A stretch of DNA of 5,055 bases from Spirochaetota bacterium. GTDB taxonomy: Bacteria; Spirochaetota; UBA4802; UBA5368. Both the position numbers and the translations under genes were made by a program. The stretch is taken from NCBI GenBank assembly GCA_017998475.1, contig JAGODA010000240.1, positions 1 through 5,055 on the forward strand, written 5' to 3'. Positions 1 to 5,055 of the stretch are shown here, piece after piece; position 1 is the first letter of the stretch, and every line of letters starts with the position of its first letter. Below the pieces are notes generated by a model. The model searched no databases, had not been told where the DNA came from, and was given only the letters and a program-made list of their open reading frames with translations.

Positions 1-473
1 TTTTCGACCTTCTTCATGTCGGCGTTGCTTATGCGCATGGCGAAGAGCCTGTTGTTAACATCGTTCAGGCTTACGGGCTGACCTCCGCCGGTCGGCGGAT
101 TTACGGTCAGATATATTCCGGTCTTGGTGACGCGTATTTTATACGTGCCGTCGGCGTACTTCACCACGTCGCGGATGGACAGATCGGAGGACGATACCCT
201 GGAAAGCTTGCGCTCTATCTCATCGACATCGCTGTACGCGTCGTGTGTTTTCGAGGCGCGCACAAGGACCCGGTAGGGCTGGCGTCCCATACCGAAAAAG
301 CCGCTTGTCCCCTTCTGGAGGATATCGTAATCGAGCGCGGAGACGTCCGTTTTAAGGGCGCCCGAGGCGAGCTCCAGGGCCTGGCGCACTGAATCCGCCA
401 GCACCTCGACCTCTTCACCAGGGGATTCGTCCTCGTCCTCGATGCCCCGCAACAGTTCCTTCAGCCTTCCCAT
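1..473 (-). CDS. fapA: FapA/DUF342-family flagellar assembly protein, N-terminal part (runs off the window)
   Basis: 157 complete codons are visible and the 3' end lies outside the window. Residues ~24-72 resemble the Jag_N domain, with an amphipathic helix (SVRQALELA), a beta segment (LDYDILQKG), the diagnostic glycine turn GTSGFFGMG (55-63) and a final strand PYRVLVR. From ~117 the start of a FapA (DUF342) region follows, with KTGIYLTVNPP, a Gly-rich turn and PVSLNDVNNRL. Residues 11-22 are a very acidic linker. FapA proteins are known to affect flagellar assembly or polar targeting, but their biochemistry is unclear. Most are about 500-700 residues, so only the first quarter is probably seen here. 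The ATG at 473 is well fixed: an in-frame TGA, which is the fliA stop, lies three codons upstream, and the next Met is residue 62. Translation is probably coupled to fliA. The family call is fairly sure; the gene symbol is by family only. Confidence 0.85.
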   Translation of the reverse strand, partial: MGRLKELLRGIEDEDESPGEEVEVLADSVRQALELASGALKTDVSALDYDILQKGTSGFFGMGRQPYRVLVRASKTHDAYSDVDEIERKLSRVSSSDLSIRDVVKYADGTYKIRVTKTGIYLTVNPPTGGGQPVSLNDVNNRLFAMRISNADMKKVE

Positions 474-476
474 CAG

Positions 477-481
477 CCCTC
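477..481 (-). promoter_or_regulatory. Ribosome binding site of fapA, overlapping the fliA stop
   Basis: The sequence GAGGG uses the last two bases of the fliA TGA codon and sits only 3-4 bases before the fapA ATG. This spacing is shorter than usual. It suggests that ribosomes finishing fliA re-initiate on fapA. Confidence 0.5.
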
Positions 482-1280
482 AACCGACGATATTAGACTT
501 GATGCGACCGAGCCGCCCGCGCAGGCGCATTATCGCCTTGGTGTGGAGCTGGGAAACCCGGCTCTCGGTGACGTCGAGAACATCGCCGATCTCCTTCAGG
601 GTGAGGTCCTCGTAATAGTAGAGCACTATCACCTTTTTCTCCTTCTCGGGAAGCTTTTTGATCGCGTCGATAATATAATCCCGTATCTCCTCCTTTTCAA
701 TCAACACGTCCGGATTCATGTTCTCGGGGGCTTCGAGCGTCTCCAGGATGGAGAGCTCGTCGCTGTCGTCGCCCAGATACCAGATGTCGTTGAGCGAGAG
801 CATCGACGTTCCGGAGAGCTTGTTGAGCAGCGACTGGAACTCGTCCATGCTGATGCCCAGCTCCTGGGCTATCTCCTCGTCTTCAACCGTCCTTCCGAGC
901 TTGTTTTCCAGGTCCGAAATCGCCTGCTCGATCTGTTTGGCCTTCTGCCGTATGGAGCGCGGTATCCAGTCGATGGAGCGGAGCTCGTCGAAAATGGCCC
1001 CGCGGACCCGCGTCATCGCGTACGTCTTGAACTTGATGCCCCTGTTGGGATCGAACTTGTTGATGGCGTCTATGAGGCCGAATATTCCGTACGATACCAG
1101 ATCGTCGAATTCGATACTCTGGGGCATCCCCATGGATATCTTGCCAGCGACATATTTGACCAGCGGCGCGTATTTGATAACGAAGTAGTCCCGGAGGTCC
1201 TGGCCCCTGGTCTTGGCGAACTGTTTCCAGAGGTCCTCTTCGTTGATGGCGTCCAGTTCCTTTATTTTTTTTGTATTCAT
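480..1280 (-). CDS. fliA: RNA polymerase sigma-28 factor FliA (WhiG/SigD type)
   Basis: This 266-residue protein is a complete sigma-70-family factor of the flagellar sigma-28 group; B. subtilis SigD is about 254 residues. Region 2 covers ~35-115, with the core-binding helix FDDLVSYGIFGLIDAINKFD (58-77), the -10 recognition segment FKTYAMTRVRGAIFDELR (84-101) and the FliA/WhiG signature DWIPRSIRQKA (104-114). Region 3 covers ~116-190 and contains the helix-turn-helix-like LGRTVEDEEIAQELGIS. Region 4 covers ~205-258, with LPEKEKKVIVLYYYEDLTLKEIG and the -35-reading helix SRVSQLHTKAIMRLR (240-254). It is expected to direct RNA polymerase to late flagellar and chemotaxis promoters, and in many bacteria it is held off by the anti-sigma factor FlgM, which is not encoded here. 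The ATG start is supported by an AAAGGA ribosome site. The downstream gene begins after two codons in the same frame. Confidence 0.97.
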   Translation of the reverse strand: MNTKKIKELDAINEEDLWKQFAKTRGQDLRDYFVIKYAPLVKYVAGKISMGMPQSIEFDDLVSYGIFGLIDAINKFDPNRGIKFKTYAMTRVRGAIFDELRSIDWIPRSIRQKAKQIEQAISDLENKLGRTVEDEEIAQELGISMDEFQSLLNKLSGTSMLSLNDIWYLGDDSDELSILETLEAPENMNPDVLIEKEEIRDYIIDAIKKLPEKEKKVIVLYYYEDLTLKEIGDVLDVTESRVSQLHTKAIMRLRGRLGRIKSNIVG

Positions 1281-1286
1281 ACAGAG

Positions 1287-1292
1287 TCCTTT
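1287..1292 (-). promoter_or_regulatory. Ribosome binding site of fliA
   Basis: AAAGGA lies six bases before the fliA ATG at 1280, inside the 23-base gap after the membrane-protein gene. Its good spacing supports this ATG as the start and shows that fliA has its own initiation site. Confidence 0.75.
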
Positions 1293-1303
1293 AACCGGAA
1301 TTT

Positions 1304-1840
1304 TTACTCCTTATCCCGCGCAATCATGGTCCGTATCGCCTCGGCCATTATTTTCGGCTCATATCGTATATTCTTCTGCTCGAAAAAATGCTTTCCGAGT
1401 TTTCCCTCGTCCGTTTTTGCCGAACTGTACGCCGTAAAATCGCCCTCCTTGAAGGGAACGAACCCATCCTTTCGCGGAGGGGGCTGAGCCGCGTCCGGTT
1501 CTTCCGACGGCGAACCGTCCCCGGGCGGGGTCTCGTCACGCGTATCGGATGCCGGCGGCGCGTTAGTGTCCTCCACCGGAAGCTCTTTGAGTCCTTCTTC
1601 GCTCACGACGCCATGAGAGGACATCAGCGCTTCGAAGACCTCGGGAACGTATTTCCTTATCACATACACCGCGAGGTAGCCCAGCGCCGCGAAGACGAGC
1701 ATGAGCACAAGCGATCTCCCGATCACAGAGAGGGCGCCGTTTCCCGCCGCGGCCCCCGCGACTGCCGAGAGAACGAGGGCCACAAGACCGAAAACGGCTC
1801 CCGACTTGTATTCGAGCTGTATATCGTCCATATTCATCAT
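1304..1840 (-). CDS. Uncharacterised two-helix membrane protein of the flagellar cluster
   Basis: I do not recognise a named family. Counting from the ATG at 1840, the protein has 178 residues. There are two hydrophobic segments, ~13-33 (rich in Gly, Ala and Val) and ~43-61 (LVLMLVFAALGYLAVYVI), followed by Arg-Lys. The positive charges suggest a hairpin with both ends in the cytoplasm. Residues ~85-124 are a Pro-, Asp- and Glu-rich, probably disordered linker. Residues ~125-178 form a compact polar tail ending in an amphipathic helix (PKIMAEAIRTMIARDKE), which looks like a partner-binding element. There is no signal peptidase site or enzyme motif. The start is uncertain: TTG (1843), ATG (1840), ATG (1837) and ATG (1831) are all in frame, an in-frame TGA directly precedes the TTG, and none has a well-spaced ribosome site. 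Its place between flhG and fliA suggests a flagellar role. The reading frame is sure; the function is unknown. Confidence 0.85.
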   Translation of the reverse strand: MMNMDDIQLEYKSGAVFGLVALVLSAVAGAAAGNGALSVIGRSLVLMLVFAALGYLAVYVIRKYVPEVFEALMSSHGVVSEEGLKELPVEDTNAPPASDTRDETPPGDGSPSEEPDAAQPPPRKDGFVPFKEGDFTAYSSAKTDEGKLGKHFFEQKNIRYEPKIMAEAIRTMIARDKE

Positions 1841-1907
1841 CAATCAGCGATTATACGCCTTTAAATTATTAAACAGACGCATTAATAGCAAATCAAGCTC
1901 TTTTTGG
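1841..1907 (-). other. AT-rich intergenic spacer between flhG and the membrane-protein gene
   Basis: This is the longest gap in the window and clearly more AT-rich than the genes around it. It holds a TATAAT hexamer and, around 1859-1872, a short AT-only inverted repeat (TTTAA, four-base loop, TTAAA). That repeat is too weak to be a convincing terminator, and no GC stem followed by a U run is present. Confidence 0.6.
1850..1855 (-). promoter_or_regulatory. Possible internal promoter -10 element (TATAAT)
   Basis: A perfect TATAAT hexamer on the coding strand lies in the AT-rich gap after flhG. Its expected transcription start falls at about 1843, at the first possible start codons of the next gene. 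No good -35 hexamer is found at 15-19 base spacing, and there is no TGn extension. A match by chance in AT-rich DNA is quite possible. If real, it would give the membrane-protein gene, fliA and fapA a separate transcript. Confidence 0.25.
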
Positions 1908-2774
1908 CTACTCCGGCTCCTGCGACTCCTGTTTGAACAGCTGTTTGAAAAAACCGGCGATCCCGCTCCCTTTCGTTTCACCGGTTTCCCTGTTGGCGAT
2001 CCTGTCGGCGATAATGAACACGCAGCTCGACGCCTTCGACTTGGGATAGGTTACGATGAAGGGCTTCTGGTTGCGGATCGATTTGGGTACGTACATGTCA
2101 TCGAAGATGAATCCGAGGTTCTCCACCTTGATATTGAGAAACTGCCCGGCGATATTAATGACCCTTTCGGCGACCTTCCTGCCCTCCGACACGGTCTGGA
2201 CGCGGTTGACCACCAGGCGCACGGGCTTGTCGGGCGCCTGCGACGCGATCGACTTAATGATGCCGTATGCGTCGGTGATGGCGGTGGGTTCCGGCGTTGT
2301 TACCACGATCACCTCGTCGGCCGCACCCACGAAGCTCAGAACGTTCTGCGATATACCCGCGCCGGTATCGACTATCATGTAATCGTCCTCACCCAGGTCC
2401 GAGACCGCCTCGATGAAATCCTGTCTCTGTTTCGCCTCGAGATTTGCCAGCTGATGGAAGCCGGAAGCGCCGGCGATGATCTTGAAACCCTCCGGGACCT
2501 CGATGACGATGTCCTTGAGCTTCTTCTTGCCCTTTATCACATGATACAGGTTGTACTTCGGGATGATGCCGAGTATGACGTTGACGTTGGCCAGCCCCAG
2601 GTCGGCGTCGAGGAGCGTCACCCTTGAGCCGTCCCGCGCGAGCGCGATGGCGAGGGCCACGGCGAAACTTGTCTTTCCGACTCCGCCCTTGCCGCTGGTG
2701 ATGGCGATGGTCCTCGTTTTGCGAACGCCGTCGCTCTCAAGGACCAGCCGGCGTAAATTGGTAGCCTGATCCAC
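1908..2774 (-). CDS. flhG: FlhG (FleN/YlxH), MinD-type ATPase controlling flagellar number
   Basis: This 288-residue protein is complete and of normal family length. The N-terminal motif DQATNLR (2-8) is the DQAxxLR element that in known FlhG proteins stimulates the FlhF GTPase. The deviant Walker A box is SGKGGVGKTS (27-36), with signature Lys29 and Lys34. Further ATPase motifs are DADLGLANV (56-64) and the switch/Walker B region DTGAGIS (136-142). The C-terminus GIAGFFKQLFKQ (271-282) fits the amphipathic membrane-targeting helix seen in MinD and FlhG. It is expected to cycle between an ATP-bound, membrane-attached dimer and a cytoplasmic monomer, and to limit flagellar number together with FlhF. 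It may also act on C-ring assembly. The start is GTG, chosen because a strong GGAGG lies six bases upstream and because the DQAxxLR motif begins directly after it. It follows flhF by 13 bases, so coupled translation is likely. Confidence 0.95.
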   Translation of the reverse strand: MDQATNLRRLVLESDGVRKTRTIAITSGKGGVGKTSFAVALAIALARDGSRVTLLDADLGLANVNVILGIIPKYNLYHVIKGKKKLKDIVIEVPEGFKIIAGASGFHQLANLEAKQRQDFIEAVSDLGEDDYMIVDTGAGISQNVLSFVGAADEVIVVTTPEPTAITDAYGIIKSIASQAPDKPVRLVVNRVQTVSEGRKVAERVINIAGQFLNIKVENLGFIFDDMYVPKSIRNQKPFIVTYPKSKASSCVFIIADRIANRETGETKGSGIAGFFKQLFKQESQEPE

Positions 2775-2780
2775 AATGCC

Positions 2781-2785
2781 CCTCC
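2781..2785 (-). promoter_or_regulatory. Ribosome binding site fixing the GTG start of flhG
   Basis: GGAGG, inside a longer G-rich run GGGGAGGGG, sits six bases before the GTG at 2774 and directly follows the flhF stop codon. The strength and spacing of the site favour the GTG over any internal start. Confidence 0.8.
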
Positions 2786-2787
2786 CC

Positions 2788-4128
2788 TTACTGGTGTATG
2801 CTGCCGATCATCATGTTAACGAGCTTTTCGGGGTCCGCGACGTCGATATCGTTGGGAACCTCCTGGCCGCTTGTGTAGTAGGCGATCGGTTTTTTATATC
2901 TGTCGGCCAGGTCCAGAACGTTCCCGATGAAGGTGGTCTCGTCGACCTTGGTCACTATTACACTGGTAAAATTCACCTTGTCAAACGATTTAAAGACACT
3001 CGCCAGGTCGTGCTTTTTGGTGTTCGCGCTCACGCAGAGAATCTTTTCGAAATCGTATTCGATGGTATCCGCGTAGCTTTTGATCTCCGAGATCTTCAGG
3101 TCGTTCCTGTGACTGCGCCCCGAGGTATCGACCATGATGATCTCCGCTTTTTCGTGCTCTATCACGTCCCTGAACGCCTTCTGGTCGTTCACCACGTGCA
3201 CCGGAATCTTCATGATCTCCGCGTACTTCTTGAGCTGTTCGGTGGCGGCGATACGATAATTGTCGATGGTCACGAAGGACACCCGGTATCCCTCGCGGAG
3301 CGCGAATATCGCGCCGAGTTTCGCCATCGTCGTGGTCTTTCCGACGCCCGTCGGACCGATGAACATCAGCACTTTTTTCCTGCTGCCTTTCTTGAACGGC
3401 CCGCTGGTAACGATCCTGCTCTTCAGAAGATCGCGCAGGGTTTTTTCTATCTTCGAGCGGTCGTTCAGGTCGTCACGGCTGACCGCGTTGCGTACCTCCT
3501 CTATTATGCTTCTGGATTCATCCCTTCCGAAATCGTTGTTCTCCAGAATCTCCACGAAAGGCCTGAGAACCGCTTCCTCCTCGCATGACGCGGCGGGTCT
3601 GGCGACGGCGCCCTCGCCTTTCGCGTCCATCATCCTGTTGAGCGACTCCTTGAGCTCGTGGAACTCCTTTTCGAGTTTACGCAGCGACGAGAGCTCGCTT
3701 CTGTCGATCTCCACGGTTTCCTGTTGAGGCGCGGGGCGGGGAGGCTCGGGAATCGCGCGAGCGGCGGCAAGCGCCTTCTCAAAACGCGCGGCCGGATGGT
3801 CTACGGGTCGAGGGGCATCCACGGACGACGCCTCGATCGCGGAAGGCGCGGGAGCGGTTTCCATCCGAACTCCCTTCTTTAAAATATCATTGTCCCCCAC
3901 GGTGAAATCGATGGTGCTTTTCGCGGCGGCCTTGGGCCTGGCGCCGGATTTGCGTTCGGGGATGGCGGCCGTAAGCTCCACCAGTTCCTTCGCGAGCAGC
4001 TTCGAGTTGAAAAGGCCGCCCTCCTTGACATATTTGTGGCTGATCGGGATGGCGTCGTCGCCATGCTCCATTTTGAGCTTCATCATCGCCTCGTTATACG
4101 TCTTCGCCTTTATCTTCACATACCTCAT
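2788..4128 (-). CDS. flhF: FlhF, SRP-type GTPase for flagellar placement and assembly
   Basis: This 446-residue protein is a complete member of the SRP GTPase family (with Ffh and FtsY). The N-terminal B domain starts with the typical YVKIKAKTYNEAMMKLKMEHG and DDAIPISHK, then the GGLF turn. Residues ~55-140 are a low-complexity Ala/Pro/Arg linker. A helical segment at ~141-168 (LSSLRKLEKEFHELKESLN) may be a coiled coil. The N subdomain spans ~185-245 and the G domain ~250-446. GTPase motifs are G1 GPTGVGKTT (258-266), the SRP insertion region DNYRIAATEQLKKYAE (289-304), G3 DTSGRS (334-339), G4 TKVDE (393-397) and G5 TSGQEVP (419-425). G3 carries Ser where SRP GTPases usually have Ala (DTAGR). 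FlhF recruits early basal-body parts to the assembly site and is switched by FlhG, encoded next. The ATG start has a good AAGGAG site and lies 30 bases after flhA. Confidence 0.96.
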   Translation of the reverse strand: MRYVKIKAKTYNEAMMKLKMEHGDDAIPISHKYVKEGGLFNSKLLAKELVELTAAIPERKSGARPKAAAKSTIDFTVGDNDILKKGVRMETAPAPSAIEASSVDAPRPVDHPAARFEKALAAARAIPEPPRPAPQQETVEIDRSELSSLRKLEKEFHELKESLNRMMDAKGEGAVARPAASCEEEAVLRPFVEILENNDFGRDESRSIIEEVRNAVSRDDLNDRSKIEKTLRDLLKSRIVTSGPFKKGSRKKVLMFIGPTGVGKTTTMAKLGAIFALREGYRVSFVTIDNYRIAATEQLKKYAEIMKIPVHVVNDQKAFRDVIEHEKAEIIMVDTSGRSHRNDLKISEIKSYADTIEYDFEKILCVSANTKKHDLASVFKSFDKVNFTSVIVTKVDETTFIGNVLDLADRYKKPIAYYTSGQEVPNDIDVADPEKLVNMMIGSIHQ

Positions 4129-4135
4129 CGCGACT

Positions 4136-4141
4136 CTCCTT
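4136..4141 (-). promoter_or_regulatory. Ribosome binding site of flhF
   Basis: AAGGAG lies seven bases before the flhF ATG at 4128, within the 30-base gap after flhA. It supports the chosen start, which keeps the conserved B-domain beginning MRYVKIKAKTY. Confidence 0.8.
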
Positions 4142-4158
4142 CTATCTTTTCTGGATCA

Positions 4159-5055
4159 TCAGGCAACGCCCGCCAGGGCGGCCGACGATATGACGTTAAC
4201 CTTCACGCTTGGAACTATTTCGTTATACGATAGAACAATGGGGTCCGGAACCTCCCTCTGGAGCAGGCTGAACGTGACGCTTCGAATGTGCGGCGACACC
4301 AGGAATACGGGCGTGTATCCGGCGTTGCGCGCCTTTACGTACGAGTCGGTGAACGATTTTACTATTCCGGCATGGGTGTCCGGGTCCAGGCCGAGGACCC
4401 TTCCCTCGACCGGGTCATCGTGTATCGAGGACCGCAGGACGTTCTCGATCTCCGGATCGACGGTTATGACCGACATCGTATTGGTCCTGTCGGCGTACTC
4501 TTTACAGATCTGGCGGGAAAGCGCCACGCGCACGTATTCGGTCAGGAGTCCCGTATCCTTGCTGAACTCGGCGTAGCTGGCCAGCGTCTCAAGGATAGTT
4601 ACCATGTTGCGGATCGAAACGCGCTCGCGCAGCAGGTTCTGAAGCACCTTCTGAATGTCGCCCAGGGACATTTTTCTTTCCGAGATGAGTTCGTTGATAA
4701 CGGCCGGATAATCGTTCTTGATGTTGTCGACGAGCTGCTGAACCTCCTGACGGCCGAGAATCTCGTCGGCGTGGCGCTTGATGATTTCGGTCAGATGCGT
4801 CGCTATGATCGTGGGGCAATCGACCACGGTGTAACCGCGCTGCTCCGCGGTTCCGCGCACCTCGGGGTCGATCCAGATGGCCTTAAGACCGAACACGGGC
4901 TCTGTGAACTCGGCCCCCTCGATCTTCTCGACCACCTCGCCGGAATCCATCGCCATGAGCCTCCCCACCTGGAGCACGCCGGCGCCCACCTCCACGCCCT
5001 TGATGAGGATGGAATAGGAATTCGATTCGAGCTCCATATTGTCGCGGATACGGAT
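4159..5055 (-). CDS. flhA: FlhA, flagellar type III export gate protein, C-terminal cytoplasmic domain (5' part outside the window)
   Basis: 298 codons plus the stop are visible; the true start lies upstream of the window. The frame is open to its edge, beginning IRIRDNMELESNSYSILIKG, which is the conserved entry into the FlhA cytoplasmic domain. The N-terminal membrane half is therefore missing from view; full FlhA is usually about 690-700 residues. Family landmarks include a segment ending GLKAIWI, then TVVDCPTIIATHLTEIIKRH, LGRQEVQQLVD, the region RERVSIRNMVTILETLASYA, and near the end FLVSPHIRSV and VLSYNEIVPSVKV. In known systems this domain forms a nine-membered ring under the export gate that docks chaperone-substrate complexes and takes part in the switch from rod/hook to filament export. 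The gene ends in two tandem TGA codons. No truncation or frameshift is seen. Confidence 0.97.
   Translation of the reverse strand: MRIRDNMELESNSYSILIKGVEVGAGVLQVGRLMAMDSGEVVEKIEGAEFTEPVFGLKAIWIDPEVRGTAEQRGYTVVDCPTIIATHLTEIIKRHADEILGRQEVQQLVDNIKNDYPAVINELISERKMSLGDIQKVLQNLLRERVSIRNMVTILETLASYAEFSKDTGLLTEYVRVALSRQICKEYADRTNTMSVITVDPEIENVLRSSIHDDPVEGRVLGLDPDTHAGIVKSFTDSYVKARNAGYTPVFLVSPHIRSVTFSLLQREVPDPIVLSYNEIVPSVKVNVISSAALAGVA

Noticed and set aside
543..1487. Long plus-strand open frame (314 codons) opposite fliA and the end of the membrane-protein gene
   Set aside because: It is a shadow of strongly supported minus-strand genes. It spans two of them, has no recognisable domain, and is explained by codon bias in GC-rich DNA.
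1841..1862. Possible sigma-28 promoter before the membrane-protein gene (TAAA followed by GCTGATTG)
   Set aside because: The second element matches the sigma-28 -10 consensus at only five of eight positions, and the spacing is about 11 bases rather than about 15. Its start site would also lie inside the coding region.
1859..1872. AT-only inverted repeat as a terminator after flhG
   Set aside because: The stem is five A/T pairs, with no GC content and no U tract after it, so it is too weak to end transcription.
1701..2627. Plus-strand open frame (308 codons) opposite flhG
   Set aside because: flhG on the other strand has all its ATPase motifs. The plus-strand product resembles no family I know and crosses the intergenic gap.
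2776..3588. Plus-strand open frame (270 codons) opposite the flhF G domain
   Set aside because: The minus strand encodes an intact SRP GTPase here. The antisense product shows no motif and no ribosome site of note.
4141..4159. Tiny open frame (ATG plus four codons) overlapping the flhA stop
   Set aside because: Only five codons, with no sign of a separate leader peptide role. The overlap arises from the tandem TGATGA.
3890..4576. Plus-strand open frame (228 codons) across the flhF start and flhA end
   Set aside because: It overlaps two certain genes and their gap, with no support of its own.

Overview
The window holds six genes, all on the minus strand, packed head to tail. They form a flagellar biosynthesis and regulation operon. 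In transcription order (right to left) they are: the C-terminal part of flhA (export gate), flhF (SRP-type GTPase), flhG (MinD-type ATPase), an uncharacterised two-helix membrane protein, fliA (sigma-28) and the start of a fapA/DUF342 gene. flhA and fapA run off the two ends of the window. Every gap is 30 bases or less, except a 67-base AT-rich spacer between flhG and the membrane-protein gene.

The organism is a flagellated bacterium of moderately high GC. I infer a spirochaete, possibly on the Leptospira side. The reasons are the order flhA-flhF-flhG-(small membrane protein)-fliA-fapA, the style of the FlhF N-terminus, and a Jag_N-type domain at the front of FapA. Similar clusters exist in other phyla, so this is an inference from gene order and motifs. 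No phylogeny was run.

The genes form a coherent unit. FlhA is the cytoplasmic docking platform of the flagellar type III export gate. FlhF and FlhG are the GTPase/ATPase pair that sets where and how many flagella are built. FliA directs late flagellar transcription. FapA is a poorly understood flagellar assembly factor. The two-helix protein between flhG and fliA has no function I can name, but its position suggests a membrane-bound accessory of flagellar assembly.

I found no tRNA, rRNA, CRISPR array, insertion sequence, long repeat or convincing rho-independent terminator. The plus strand carries only shadow reading frames. Most of the window is a conserved, known kind of locus. The best candidates for something undescribed are the membrane protein and a possible internal, leaderless promoter directly before it.
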